Source: Silurus meridionalis (lineage: Eukaryota > Chordata > Actinopteri > Siluriformes > Siluridae). From it: DNA of 64,000 nucleotides. Below the pieces are notes generated by a model that worked only from the letters and a program-made list of their open reading frames with translations, did not search any database and was not told the origin of the DNA. Positions within the stretch are counted from its first letter, which is position 1. The number at the start of each line of letters is the position of its first letter. The position numbers and the translations under genes were made by a program. Positions 21,808 through 33,689 of this stretch are shown here, in pieces. The DNA lies in contig NC_060892.1 of assembly GCF_014805685.1 (NCBI RefSeq), positions 15,493,490 to 15,557,489 of the forward strand, given 5' to 3'.

Positions 21808-22195
21808 AGGTCCTTATTAGGAACACCTGTAAGACCTGCGCATGCATGCAATTATCCACTCAGTCAGTCATGCAGATGCGGGTCGAGAGCTTTAATTAGC
21901 GTTCATATTAGAAGGGAGAGGAAATGTGACATCAGTGATGGTGACTGTGGCATGGTTGCTGGTGCCAGTTTGAGTATTTCACATTTTAGCATTGAGCAGG
22001 TTGGAACACCTTGCTGCTGTGAGAGGTTAGAGACGAATGGCCAGCTCAAGCTGACAGAAAAACTACAGGAAATCAAATCATTTGACGACTATATTAAGCA
22101 GAAATGCTTGATCTTGGAGCAGAAGAGCTACAACAGCGAGACCACTCCTGTAAACCAAAACCTAGAATCTGAGGCTACAGGAGGAAAAAGGATAG
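21808..22195 (+). pseudogene. Tc1-like transposase relic, N-terminal half
   Basis: A 142-codon open frame spans this relic, but only parts of it align with transposase. Around codons 45-60 it reads KCDISDGDCGMVAGASLSIS, resembling the start of the fish Tc1 group whose proteins begin KKCDLSDFDRGMVVGAR. Further on, CTACAACAGCG...ACTCCTGT and AATCTGAGGCTACAG match the linker region of the same family. Upstream CCTTATTAGGAACACCTGTA is this element's terminal sequence, also seen at 59363. The helix-turn-helix middle is deleted and the catalytic half is absent. It is a fossil. Confidence 0.6.
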
Positions 22196-22205
22196 TTGAG
22201 ATTTA

Positions 22206-23190
22206 AAAAGGAAATTTGAAATTGTCCATGGGCTGTCAAGAAAAAAAGACTTGTAGCTTTGAAAACCTTATCCAAATAATCTCCTGTACTCAACTGCCTG
22301 ATAAACATCTGTAAAAACAATTAAAATTGTTAGTTTTATTAACTAGACTGGAGGTTTCAGAAAATGTCACTTTGTGAGAGCAGGCCTCTAAATAATGTCC
22401 TTAAATAACCCTGAATATTATAATATGAATGTCTGTATATAATGTATGAATTCCTGTCTATGGTGCATGCCCTGAAACACCCGTAAATACCGAATTGTTC
22501 TATCTATTGTGTTTTGGGATTAAATGTTTCAAATTTTGGTGCAATACTTCGCAACATCCTGCCAACAATTCTCACAGCAAAGACACTTCCCAGCATCAGC
22601 ATCATCCACATAAGACGAGATCTTACATCATGCAGCACATTTCATTACTCCAATTAGCCTGCAGAGGGCAGAAAATAACATGCAAATGCCCATGGCTGGT
22701 GAGCAAAGTGATTTTTTTTGTTTTGTTTTTTTGTGCGCCTGCTTAACAGATGCGCAGGGAAATCTCGTTCTAATAACCTGTTTTAAAGTGCAGCAGGAGT
22801 GATTGCAGGCCAGAAGTGTGCGTCCACATGGACAACAGCTGGTGCTGAAAAACCACGATGCTGAACGCTTAGCTAGAACCAAAAAGTTAGCTAAGTAGAT
22901 TAAGTAGATGGTCAGAGGTTATAAAAACATAATCTGATATAGCTGACTGGCTTCATCATCAGGCCAGGCCCATGTCCAGGAGTTTCTACATCAATGGACC
23001 GTCTTTACTAAACTTGAGTGGGCCTTCATCAAAAGAAAAAAAAATATATGGTAGTTTGGCGTTGAAAAAGCAACCATGCCAATACGGGAGAAGAAAAAAA
23101 TGTTTACACTTCTCATTTACTTTAAGACATAATTACAGAAAATATGAAACAGTTTCAATAAGACAGGATATGTTAAGGGTATTCCAGAAG
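22206..23190. other. Gene-free sequence
   Basis: No gene or repeat recognised. Short open frames (for example 22495-22746) have no domain. Confidence 0.45.
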
Positions 23191-23515
23191 TAGACTACAT
23201 GACCAAAAGTTTGTGGACACCTGACCATCACACCGATATATGATTCTTACCCAAACTCAAACAAAGTTGGACTCATACAATTGTACCAAATATCGTTATA
23301 CGCTGTAGCGTTACAATTTTCCCTCAGTGAACTAAGGAGCCCAAACCTTTTCCAGCATGACAGTGTCCCTTTGCACTGCGTGAGTTCTAGGAACACATAA
23401 AAGGTGTAAAGGTTGGAGTGAAAGAACTCAAGTGTCCAGAACAGATCCCTGACCTCAACACCACTGAGCACCTTTGGAACGAACTGGAACACCCCTAAAC
23501 TAACATAAAATAGGG
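23191..23515 (+). mobile_element. Tip-like Tc1 relic, copy 3
   Basis: The end reads GACCAAAAGTTTGTGGACAC, followed by transposase-sense DNA. Around 23441-23496 translation gives PEQIPDLNTTEHLWNELE, the degenerate C-terminal DDE Glu region (family form PDLNPTEHLW). The two ends of the ancestral element have been brought together by a large internal deletion. Confidence 0.75.
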
Positions 23516-23695
23516 ACCAACTCTATCTTAATGCCCACTGTTTTAGTATTCATAATGATGTAACAGTCAGTCATTTGCATACTTTAGGTCAGAATGTGTA
23601 GCTCTTTGCATTTCGATCATCAGACTACTGCTGGTCCTGGGTTAAGTTAAGTATGTTGTAGCTCTACAGCTGAAATAAAGAACTCATGGTTGAAT
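23516..23695. other. Short gene-free interval
   Basis: Nothing recognised. Confidence 0.4.
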
Positions 23696-23699
23696 AATG

Positions 23700-24400
23700 C
23701 ACACTCATGGCTGGCAGGCCTAATGATTCCCTGAGCACCCGGGCAAAAAAGATCCCTCCAGTCTGATAAAAAGGCTCGCTTTCTGCAGCAAACGTGCTCA
23801 TTTTCCAGACCTCATCTTGGGCCTCCAGTTCACTTTAATTGGCCTTTTCTACAGCATTGGACCTTAATTACTTTGTTCCTGGATTAAAGGCCTCAGACTG
23901 TTCAGACAAGGCTAGGGTCCTAACCTTTACCAGACTGCTCTCTTTTTTTTTCCCCTCTCACTTTCTTACACACACACACACACACAGTGCGTATTAAAGG
24001 AGGGGGAATGCAGCCTCAGGTCCAGCACGCGTTCCATACAGTGGACCACTAACCTTTCCTTTGAGGCTGTCGACTCAAAAGGTCACTAAAAGATACACAG
24101 CTGATGCAGTCATGAGACATCTGGAATATTGTCGATTTCTGTGCCTATTTCCCTCTGTGCCAACAACAATAATAACGTTGAAGTATAAAGCGACCCATTT
24201 GCGAGGCTCTGCTGTTTCTCATTAGGAATGTGGACTTTTAACTGAAGCCTCTCAGGAGCAGAATTCGAAGAATTAGAAGTGCAGGGAGAACAAAAGTCGA
24301 TCGCTGTTGTACAATGACTGCTTACAAGAGAAAACCTTGACGAGGTCTATTTACTTCTGTTATAATCCAACAGGAAAGAATTCCGATCAGCACCACGCGT
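23700..24400. promoter_or_regulatory. Candidate noncoding regulatory block
   Basis: Unique sequence with GGCAGGCCTAATGATT, TTAATTGGCC, CCTTAATTACTTTGTTCC (homeodomain plus SOX-like) and GGATTAAAGG (bicoid-class-like). A short CA repeat lies at 23970-23987. No exon recognised; conservation untested. Confidence 0.3.
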
Positions 24401-25149
24401 GGTATAGGAGGGGCGCAAACAAAAGAAAATCTAATTTCTTTGTTTCATTTTCGTTGTCCCTTTAAGCTTAAATTATTGAAATGTTGAATGTAAATATCTT
24501 TGCAAACAAAACAGCCCTTAAAGTGGACAACTCCCTGATCGGTGCCTAAAATACTGACTATTAACAAGATAGCAAAGCGGAGTCTTAATTGTGTTTTATT
24601 TTTATGTATTTAAAACATTTTTTCAATGTCTTATTTGGATTCTAGCATACAGACATGTTGGGAAATAAGTAAATAGGAGAACACAATGTTTTATAGTAAA
24701 ATGATCAACATGTAGTGGTTGATGCATTTCCAATAAGGATGTTTCTTCCTCCTCTTATACCTCAGCAATTTAGCAGCCATAAAATTATTCCCGATTTAAC
24801 ATCTCTTAATGTGTGAAAAAAACAAACAAACAAAAAAAACACGCAACCTGAGAGAAAAAATGGAGAATTCTTCTTGTGTCTGTACAAAACCTTTACAATG
24901 CTAATTGGGACATTTATTTGCAGTTAGTGATTGGATGTCAACCTCCTATCGTAAATTCCAGCTAATATATGGTCTTACTATAGAAATGACAATAATGGAT
25001 AGAAATGAATGCCAATTATTTGTAGGTGTAAAAACTTTCTTATGTTAATCAGGATGTTTAAGTGTGTATTTGAAATTCTTCTGCATTTAATACACTGCTA
25101 AAATAATGGATAAATCCAACATATTGTGATCCAGTCCAGTGCCCCTCTT
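24401..25149. other. Gene-free AT-rich sequence
   Basis: Nothing recognised. Confidence 0.45.
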
Positions 25150-25330
25150 GCAAGCAGTGTATCAGAAATATTTATGTTGTGTGGTATGCAGCTTCCCCGG
25201 TGTGGCCAGCAATGACTGATAGGCTAATCAATGTGGAGTCTAATCAGTCAGCTTAACTCTAATACCCTCGACAGGTTCACATCATTATCATGTCAGGCAG
25301 CACACACTTTCAGGTGACAAGGAAAAAGGC
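25150..25330. promoter_or_regulatory. Candidate noncoding regulatory block
   Basis: Contains GGTGTGGCCAGCAATGACTG, GGCTAATCAATG and CTAATCAGTCAG, that is TAATC-type and PBX-like words, in single-copy-looking sequence. Role inferred only. Confidence 0.28.
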
Positions 25331-26247
25331 TCGAAGATTAAAGTCAATCTAAGTGAAGGGGTCTCCACAGGTTCTAAAGCTGTGGGCCAACAAAAAGGAG
25401 ATGCTTTATCTGATACACAGCCTGAACCAGAGCTGCAGAAACGACACACGTGCGTTCTACACTGCAGCTGGATTTGCTTGAAAGAGTCATGTTTTTTATG
25501 TTCCCCATTCCCAAAACCACTGCCACAGTTTATGCCACTCCTCCATTAGTGAGTCTTTGGTTCGAGTCAGGAATACATGGGGCTGTGGTGGGGGGTCTTA
25601 TAAATCATCTATAAACGCCTTCGCACAAATTGTTTACAGGTAGTAAATGATGCATAAAACAGGAACCAGATTTGTGTTTCAGTTTAAAAAGGCTGGTTTA
25701 AGTTAGAAAGCTGCTGTAAGATGGCTGGTGACTCCTGCTTTTACAGCTTAAATGTCGTTATTTCTATTTCGGAAAAAAGCCGCACTATAAGCAAGTAAAC
25801 ATGAGCCCGTTCTTTTAGTTCCTCCTCCTGTCAGGGTCTCATTGTTTCTCTGTTTACTGTTACATTTAATGCTGCAGAACATCACAAAACAAGTTCCTGT
25901 TCTCTTGTTACAGCAGCAGGTGCCTGACCAGTCTTCTGAAGACAATATTACTGAGAAACAGCAAAAAAACATAAACTTGTCCATCTTAGTTTTTATCTCT
26001 GATTCTTACAAAGCACTAATACTGAAAACTCCCTGAAAAAGAAACTTTTCTCATATAGAAAAATTAAAATATCTAAATATCATTGAGGATTTTTATATAA
26101 GATTTGATATAACAGCTTAGTCCCAGTACTTTTGTCCGTTTATTTTATATCATCAAAATTTCAACCAGCATGACTCTGACATTACCAACATAATCTCATG
26201 GTCCTGTGGTAATGCTATTATGACTCCTTGGTTGGGGAAACCCTAGT
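25331..26247. other. Gene-free sequence
   Basis: No gene or repeat recognised. Opposed open frames near 25748-26036 lack any domain. Confidence 0.45.
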
Positions 26248-26345
26248 TATTAAAACAGCAAGTGGGGATTAAATGTGGAATGAGATTTTCAAAATGCACA
26301 TACATCTTATAGTAAGGTGTCCACAAACTTTAGCCCATATAGTGT
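26248..26345 (+). mobile_element. Tip-like Tc1 relic, copy 4 (right end only)
   Basis: GTGGGGATTAAATGTGGAAT and AGTAAGGTGTCCACAAACTT match the right end of the copies at 45301 and 59975. Only about 100 bp survives. Confidence 0.65.
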
Positions 26346-26739
26346 AAAAGTTTTAAAGTTAAAAATGATTTAAAATGCATTAATTTAAAGCATTTTATTG
26401 CAACATCATAAGTAAAAACTGATGGAAGTTGATTTAAGTACCTACAATTCAGGTCAGAAGTGAATTAGACATGAATTTAAAAAAGATTGTGTTTAAATTC
26501 AAATTGTTATTGTTAGAAACTCGTTGCAATTTCGATGCCGAACGCTACAAAGTGGAAAACCTTCCGTAGGTACAGATAAAATTTCATATTTCAATTTTCA
26601 TACTTGAATTATGAAGCAGCTTTCTTTAAAATAATTTTAAAAAGCAAACCAAAAAAAAAAAAAAAACCTGGCCATAAAACTAACCAACAAGGTAAAGTTT
26701 AAAAAATCAAACACAAGTTTTCAACAAGCAAAAATTAAA

Positions 26740-26900
26740 TCTGCATTATATCAAGTGGTAGACAAAGTACTGCATTTCATTCCTGTACTTGTGTAAAGGA
26801 AAAAAATCCCTGCTTCTTTATTACAACAGTAGCAGTAAAGGTCTCGTTTCACATTTGTAGTTGAGCAAAAGTACAAAAGAAAAAGTTTCGATCTAGGAGA
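26740..26900. mobile_element. Possible fragment of an 'ACTTTTGTACTTTT' type dispersed repeat
   Basis: Words such as AAAGTACTGCATTTC, CCTGTACTTGTGTAAAG and GAGCAAAAGTAC recall a fish nonautonomous transposon rich in GTAC/ACTTTTAC. Similar words occur at 40990-41130 and 51650-52000. Confidence 0.3.
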
Positions 26901-27116
26901 TTTATATTTGATCTACGGATGCAACCTCATATCCCTTTCTCCAGCACATCATACCTTCTTAAGCAGAGTTTTTTCTATTGTTACAGACACACAAAATCTC
27001 ACCAGAACTGAGGTTACACTTATGATCTTGCGACAGGATCTAATTTTTTTCTCAGACAATTCGTCTTCACTTCATTTTTGTATTTTTATTTAATCTAGTG
27101 TAGTAAAAGGTATATA

Positions 27117-27464
27117 CAGTGGAACCTCCATATTTGCGACCTTGACACTCGTGACCTCGACTTTTCCTTTGGAATCGGACTAACAGTAACTCGTGAAAAA
27201 TCTGATAGTTCACGAAAAGCCTCGGGTAACATTTCAAAACGGAGTTTGTACTAATAAATGACATAAAAATGTTGGACAAACTTTTTTATTATTGTATTAT
27301 TCATTTAAAGTAGTAAATAAAACATTTATAGTATATATATATAGTAAATAAAACAATTCCCCTTTAAAAAGGAACCATCAAAGGGAGAGTCAAAACGTCA
27401 CAAATGTTTGGTTACTCACGAGGGGTCATAGAACGTGACCCCCGCGAGTATCGAGGTTGCACTG
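27117..27464. mobile_element. pogo/Tigger-like MITE (348 bp) with TA flanks
   Basis: The left end CAGTGGAACCTCCATATTTG and the right end TATCGAGGTTGCACTG are imperfect inverted repeats, flanked by TA at 27115-27116 and 27465-27466. The inner sequence pairs CTCGTGACCTCGACTTTTCC with GTCATAGAACGTGACCCCCGCGAG. There is no coding capacity. Confidence 0.7.
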
Positions 27465-27466
27465 TA

Positions 27467-28808
27467 TTCTAATAAAGTACATATGCTTGAAAAGATTAAC
27501 ACCAAATAGCACCACTGGTGACATCAGGGGTGACTGAGACAAATAATTACAGTTTCAGATACAAAAAGCTGAAGCGGTATAGAAATGCAAAAAGCAGTAT
27601 AGAAATGTAAAAAAAAAAATACATTATGTGCTAAAATGTATGCAGGTACTTAACTAGCGAGCTGATTGTTCAGGATTTATCTCACACACATGCACAATCC
27701 TAAATGCACGGCTGCTGTGGGATGTTGACAAAGCATGTTCCATAACGCTAAAGACAGTCTAGCGCCAATTAAAACATTAAAAAATAAAGCCATGCAATAT
27801 TTGACCCAACAAGCAAATAGGATGAGCTCGACATTAGCCAAGTCCTCCATCATGGAATTGGTTCTGCAGTGCTTCAAAAGTGCCAAATATGCAAAAATAT
27901 GTGTCTGCATGGCAAAAGTGCAGGCCTGTATTAAGAGGACTGATCTGGTTTTGTAATTAGTGTTGTCTGTATAAGGTCAAGCTTATTCAATTCGCGTGGA
28001 GATTAAATCACTGCAAGGTCTTTAGAGTCAGCGGCAGAAAAGAGAGGGAACAAAGCAAGGAGATGTGGAGTGAGGAGGGAGGGAAAGCGACTGAGCGAGC
28101 GACTGAGTGAGAGACAAAAGAAAGAGATTCATGAACTCTGGCCTTGTTTTAACAATCCAGAACAAAAACAGTCATTTAAGGATTTTTATTTTTTTCCCCG
28201 TCAAAGAGTCTAAGTTCGCAATTTACCATTTCTCAATGGCTGTCAGCTTACTTTATAATGGAGACTTCACGCCAAATTCTCGTGGATACTAGTCTCTCCA
28301 AACACAGTGTTTTGATAACTAAATTGCCACTCTCATTATACTGAAAGGAGCCAAAGGTCTGCATACCAAGAGTGTGAAATTAGAATTTTTGCAGTATCAG
28401 AAGTACAGTACATCATTACAAAAAGAACATTGGCAATTACCTTACAACCATGCTCATAATGAACTACAGTCTGGAAATGACTAAATTCTGGGGATTTTTT
28501 CTCTCTGTTGAATAGCTGACAATGATTAAATGTTGTGTGTTAAAGCCACTTATGATGAGGCTCTGAGAGCATATTTGAGATTAGCCTTCGATTATTTCCA
28601 GACTAACGGCAAATGCAATTAAGAAAGGTAAATCGAGAAATGCAACTTAGGTTAATAATAAAAATCAGAAAAGTTTTCACTACGTTGGCTAAGAGATCAC
28701 CTCATACTAGACCTTCTCCTAAACATGTTTTGCTAAAAAAAAAAAAAATAAAAAAAAAATAAAACACTTTTCTTTTACTTGCAGGGGGAAAAAAAACATT
28801 TCATCAAG
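27467..28808. other. Gene-free sequence with candidate noncoding blocks
   Basis: Two unique-looking stretches stand out: 27960-28300 and 28510-28640 (GCCACTTATGATGAGGCTCT, GATTAGCCTTCGATTATTTCC). No exon recognised. A-rich runs lie at 27610-27620 and 28735-28765. Confidence 0.28.
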
Positions 28809-28816
28809 TTCTATAT

Positions 28817-28991
28817 CAGGGGTGCACACACTTTTTCAGCATGCGAGCTGCTTATAAAATAACGAAGTCAAAATTATCTACCTACTATAAAAATGCATAA
28901 ATAAATATTAATCTTTTTAATGTCATGCGATCTACCCACAGTACCTTTACGATCGACCGCAAGATCGCGATCGACATATAGGGCAGCCCTG
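28817..28991. mobile_element. hAT-like MITE (175 bp) with 8-bp target duplication
   Basis: The ends CAGGGGTGCACACACTTTTT and GACATATAGGGCAGCCCTG form imperfect inverted repeats. Flanks are TTCTATAT (28809-28816) and GTCTATAT (28992-28999), an 8-bp duplication with one mismatch, typical of hAT. The inner GATCGACCGCAAGATCGCGATC is strongly self-complementary. Confidence 0.7.
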
Positions 28992-29000
28992 GTCTATATA

Positions 29001-29470
29001 CACTACATAGGCTAAAGTGTATGGAAACCTGACCTTAAGATTCTAAATGCTTTCTGAACTTCCCTTTCCACATTCAGTTTCCATTTGATGTTATATGAAC
29101 CGCCATTGTTCTGGGAAGATCTTCCACTAGATTTTGAAGTGTGGTTGTAAACGTTTGTGTTTACTGAGTCACAAGGGTGTTAGTAAAAGCAGGTACTGAT
29201 ATACCCAAGTTGAGGAAGCCTCGGCTGCAGTCAGTGTTCCAATTCATCTCAAAAGTGTTTTGGTCTAGCAGGCCACTCGAGATATTCCACTCCAACCCAT
29301 TTGAACCATATCTTCATGTAACTGGCTTTGAGCTCAGGTGCACCGTCATGCTGAAACAGGTTTTGGTTTCCTAATCAAAGCAAACAGAAAATTCTATGCA
29401 ACCATATCCAAATACATCCTATACACTTGCCTTTATGGTAATAGTTTGGTGAGAAAGCACATACTGTATG
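29001..29470 (-). mobile_element. Tip-like Tc1 relic, copy 5
   Basis: Starts CACTACATAGGCTAAAGTGT and carries TTCTGGGAAGATCTTCCACT, AAGCCTCGGCTGCAGTCAGT and CACCGTCATGCTGAAACAGG, all antisense to transposase. It directly abuts the hAT MITE on its left. Not coding. Confidence 0.72.
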
Positions 29471-29689
29471 GCTGGAAAAGTCAGAGTTTATCGTTCATTT
29501 ATTATTCTTCAGTTAATCAGAAAAAAATTATAATTATATGCGGTCCCAATTATTTTGTCATAATGTCCAGCTCTAATGCTTATATGATTATCAGGTAGTG
29601 TTTGTGTAACCCAATAAGTAATCATTTGCTACATCTGCCAGTCATAATCTGATTTAACAAATAAAAAACTAAAAGCCTGATCATGCACT

Positions 29690-29985
29690 CTAGCACAGAA
29701 CGTATACATTAAAAAAGCCCTTTTGTCAAGCTGCCCATAATCATCACACGGCGCTGCACTGTCAACAGTTTCCTCTGCTAATCGACATGTCAATCAATGG
29801 TGGTGGCGAGGGTGGCTTTTAGAGAGGCCCCGGGGTGGCAGTTTAGAGCACGCTCAGTTTAACATGCCACTAGCGGAGTAGGAGTAAACAGAGAGTGATA
29901 TAGACTGGAGTATTGACTCGGTGATAAATGCCATTGATCAGTTGGCTCCGGCACTTTCAGCAGCCTCACAGAGCTGCCTTAAATG
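29690..29985. promoter_or_regulatory. Candidate noncoding regulatory block
   Basis: Unique, relatively GC-rich sequence with CTGCCCATAATCATCACACG, ATCGACATGTCAATCAATGG and AACATGCCACTAGCG. Conservation untested. Confidence 0.28.
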
Positions 29986-29991
29986 CACACA

Positions 29992-30060
<69 letters not shown>
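29986..30060. repeat. (CA)n microsatellite
   Basis: CA array of about 37 units with one CCC interruption; the encoded His-Thr frames are artefacts. Confidence 0.97.
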
Positions 30061-30064
<4 letters not shown>

Positions 30065-30865
30065 GCTCACACACCTTCCTCTAGGAGGAGACAGACAGGT
30101 AAACAGCGAGTAAATCTAAATCGCTTCTATCACAGCATCAGCTAATAAGGTTAATCTCGTCTACATGAAATGAATTCTCACGTTCTGGGATTAGTTTTTA
30201 TCAATAACAACAGCTAGGAATGATCAACAATGGAATAAATCCCCAACCTAAAATAGCCTAACTGTAATCTACCATTGATCTATGATAAAACCACTACTAT
30301 TAACAATAATTCTGACACTCTAAGGTCAGTTGATTCTTCTTCTAACTTGGTCAGTGTTATTGTTTTCAACAAAACATATTTCAATTGATGCCTCTTCAAA
30401 CTGTACTGTACTTTTTTACTGTAAGATTGTTTTTTTTTTACCACAGTAGTCTAATGCATCTCCGCTGATCACCTGACTGTGCATTACCATGCAACTTATC
30501 TGATTAAACTCCAAATCTCTGCTGTGTGTGACACCTATCAAATGCAATTCTGCAAAACAAGTGTATTTATTATTTTGAGAGATCAGCTTTAAGCAGTGCG
30601 TTTTCACTCAAGTGTAGCATCCAAAAAGCACTAAAGCTGTTTATCCCACAATGTGTTTGAACTCTCAGAACTGCTTGGTTTGATTGGTCGGACAGTAGCT
30701 TCAGCTGTAACAGGAGCGATAGGTTTATAATGACAAAGTCAATATTTCAATAATAACAGCTTACACACTGGGACAAACATTTCTTGTTAAGAGACACTTT
30801 TGTGGACAGAAACTTAGTAGTCAGCATTTTGGAACTTACAGTGCTGTGCTTTACTGAGAAACTAC
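30061..30865. other. Gene-free sequence
   Basis: Nothing recognised. Confidence 0.45.
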
Positions 30866-30888
30866 AGAGAGAGAGAGAGAAAGAGAGC

Positions 30889-30956
<68 letters not shown>

Positions 30957-30967
30957 GTAAGTGAGAA

Positions 30968-31003
<36 letters not shown>

Positions 31004-31012
31004 TGAGTAAGT

Positions 31013-31056
<44 letters not shown>

Positions 31057-31082
31057 GTGAGAAAGAGAAAGAGAGAGAGAGA

Positions 31083-31129
<47 letters not shown>
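30866..31129. repeat. 264-bp GA-rich homopurine tract
   Basis: Imperfect GA array containing repeated higher-order units GAGTGAGTAAGTGAGAAAGA (at about 30951 and 31002) and GAAAGAGAAAGAG. It is homopurine except for rare T and one C, so it can form intramolecular triplex DNA. Confidence 0.97.
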
Positions 31130-31132
<3 letters not shown>

Positions 31133-31519
31133 CAACAGACCAAAAGAAAGTAAGATAACACTAAATCATTAAAATGTGTGATGTGGTAACATGTTATTCA
31201 TTCTTTAATTAGTGAATGAATGATTATTAATGAATTATTAATCAAATAATTAATTAATTAATGACTTGACTTGAGATCTGAATAATTTGCCTCGGTGCTT
31301 CGTTTAGTCCATTTAAATAAACACAGAGCACTGTGTTCCCACGGACCATTATTACTGACGCACGACCCGCTAAACTCTGGAGTGCTCTGGACAGGTATCA
31401 AGAGAACCACATTGCGATACTGTACGAGATTTAACAAATAAATACATGAGTGAGAATAATTATGCATTTGATTTGTTGCATTAAACAAATACATAATTTA
31501 TTAAAATAGTTTCCCATAA
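31130..31519. other. Gene-free sequence
   Basis: Starts with AT-rich ATTAATGAATTATTAAT-type simple sequence (31190-31265); otherwise nothing recognised. Confidence 0.4.
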
Positions 31520-31790
31520 CTTACTCTATGCTGCCACTGCGGAAGGACTTTTTAAACGTATTTGTATTTTGATGTAATATGCCTATTAAATGCACTAAAT
31601 GGGTTTAATTTTCAGCAATAAAAATTTAAATTTTTCTTAAAAAAAAAAAAAAAAAAAAATACTTGTTCTTTTTAAGAGACCCATCTTATTTTCTCTCTTT
31701 TTCAGTATTGCTATTTAATAAATAAAAAGTACTTCTTTTATAATTGTTAGAATACTCGATTACTAAAATCACCGATAGCAGCAGCCCTAA
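31520..31790. mobile_element. Right part of a hAT-like element related to the MITE at 13889
   Basis: The end AGAATACTCGATTACTAAAA...CAGCAGCCCTA (31748-31786) matches the right end of the 13889-13996 MITE. A 21-A run (31639-31659) after AATAAAAA is internal. The left boundary is not visible. Confidence 0.45.
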
Positions 31791-32399
31791 TAGTGAATAA
31801 GACCTGGTTAAAGCAATGGGACAATCTTTCTGCTTATTGCAGTGGTTTTACAGATTGAGTTACGAATGCTGCAGTACTCATTTAACCTTTAAATCCACAC
31901 TCGCTGATTTGAAGCTTCTCAGTCCATCATTAGGATGTTGAATAAATTCCTCGCAAAAGGCACATACTTTAAATAAAAGAATTCACAGAGATAAACAGCT
32001 CAACAAATCATTGATACAGAGACACACATGTTTAGGTTTGTTTTTCACCCACTTTATAAACTCTACCTTAAAAAAACGAATCAGCAAGACAAACGACTGA
32101 TGGAGCAAACTTCATTCTAACAACAAAAAATGCAACAGCTCCAACAGAGACATGTATAAAAACCCAGTATCACCTGTATTCCCCCCATCACCCCCCACCC
32201 CCTGCTCCAGGCATCCACCCATTCTAATTCATATTGGATTTTTTTTTCCCTTTCACCTTTCTCAAAGCGTCAATTTCAGACAGTATAAAAAAGTAATATT
32301 CCAGCAATAAAGCTTGATTTACACCTCGCACCAATCTCCCCTTCTTCCTTTTTTTTTATTTGATCATTTAGTGCGGATCGTATAACTGTATATAAGGCA
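31791..32399. other. Gene-free sequence
   Basis: Nothing recognised; T-rich and C-rich short runs near 32180-32250. Confidence 0.4.
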
Positions 32400-32830
32400 C
32401 AAATGAAATCAGGTCCCGTGCACATTAAGGGCCGTGTCTAGCTGCAGCTCTAACAATGCCGTGGTCCTGCTGCCTGGGCTCTGCGGTGCACCAAGGGCAA
32501 AGTCCCGTTCATTTTCAGGCCCATTTCCTCCTATGATTAGGCGATCAATCAATCCCGAGGCTTCAATCTCATCAGGCAGACGGGATTATCTGCCCATCTC
32601 CCCCTCTCCGGCTCTCACTCCCTCTCGAGCTCACGTTCTCGTTTGCGCACAGCAGCGCATTAACATCAGATCAAGTATCACAGGACTCGTGCAGCCCGCA
32701 ACGCCAAACAGACCACAGACAGACATCTCATCATCTTCTTTCTCTTCTAATACCCCCTCAGCTCCCCTGATACACAAACACACACTCGAATGTGAAGACG
32801 AGCCCCGAAGGCTGTGAGTCGACAAAGTCT
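32400..32830. promoter_or_regulatory. Candidate noncoding block, GC-rich for the window
   Basis: Contains TTAAGGGCCGTGTCTAGCTG, CCTATGATTAGGCGATCAAT and GACGGGATTATCTGCCC, including two GATTA-type homeodomain words. A 128-codon frame (32434-32817) is open but low-complexity (Ser/Pro-rich), without any domain or splice context, so it is not called a gene. Confidence 0.32.
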
Positions 32831-33327
32831 GACAAAGAACGAATTCTTAAATAGAGCAGGAATTTGTTTTTAATTATTTCATATAAGGAGCATTCTTTTT
32901 GTTAGTATAAAATTTCCAGCATTATCTAGAGTTAGCAAATATGGAGAAAACGTTATAACATGGGCATTTACATGGGCTGAAAGAAAGGTACTGTTTTTAC
33001 CACCATAAAGTGTATTATTTTGTGTCTTACAACACAGCAATTTACCAACAACTGAATTGTTTTACTTATTAAACAGAAGAATGACATGTTTCAGTTAATA
33101 AGGTAAAGATTTACAAAAAAAAGTGAAAAAAAAAAAAAAAAAAAAGCTGAGCTGGTGTAGCACTAGTAACTGCTTTAATAAAAGTGTATTAATTTCCCTA
33201 TAAAAACATCCCATATGAACAATTAGCGTATTGTACTGTATTTGGACTGTAATAAATATAAACAGTCTATTGCAATGGCTTTGGACGGCAATATTCACAA
33301 ACAGTTCTGTATTTAAAGACGGACGTT
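32831..33327. other. Gene-free AT-rich sequence
   Basis: A poly-A run sits at 33127-33145; nothing else recognised. Confidence 0.45.
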
Positions 33328-33548
33328 CGATGCCACCCAGATGAGAATGGGTTCTCTTAAGGTTTCTTTCTCATACCAGATCAGGTAGTTTTCCTTGGCA
33401 TAATCGCCACTGCCTTGCTCATTAAAGATAAACTTATAGGCACTTATATCACAGAAATTAGTTTTATAACCTATTCACCTCTGTACATCTGTTTTGGGAC
33501 AAAGTCCATGGGTAATGGCGCTATACAAATACAATTACATTGAAATGA
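33328..33548 (+). mobile_element. Fish LINE-type 3' tail repeat, copy 2
   Basis: ATGCCACCCAGATGAGAATGGGTTC, shortened here, is followed by AAGGTTTCTTTCTCATACC, GTAGTTTTCCTTGGCATAAT and a final GGCGCTATACAAATACAATT. These are diverged counterparts of the 14228-14513 copy. Confidence 0.6.
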
Positions 33549-33689
33549 ATTATTATGCAGAAGAACAGAAATTCAGCAGTGTGGTGGTATATGTGCAGAT
33601 TTACTCATTTTGTTTACTTATATTACTTTCATTTTTAGCCACAATATCTAGAAAACCGAAAGTCTGCAAATTGAGATTTATTCTCCCTT

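Noticed and set aside
21781..22206. 142-codon frame as a novel gene
   Set aside because: Parts match the N-terminal and linker sequence of a Tc1 transposase, and the rest is frame-shifted relic.
30851..31161. Long open frames of repeated Ser-Leu
   Set aside because: They are translations of the GA/CT microsatellite.
31600..31660. AATAAA followed by a 21-A run, suggesting a processed pseudogene
   Set aside because: No coding sequence upstream, and the run lies inside a hAT-like element.
32434..32817. 128-codon plus-strand frame
   Set aside because: Ser/Pro-rich, no recognisable domain, no splice signals supporting it; the DNA looks more like a noncoding block.
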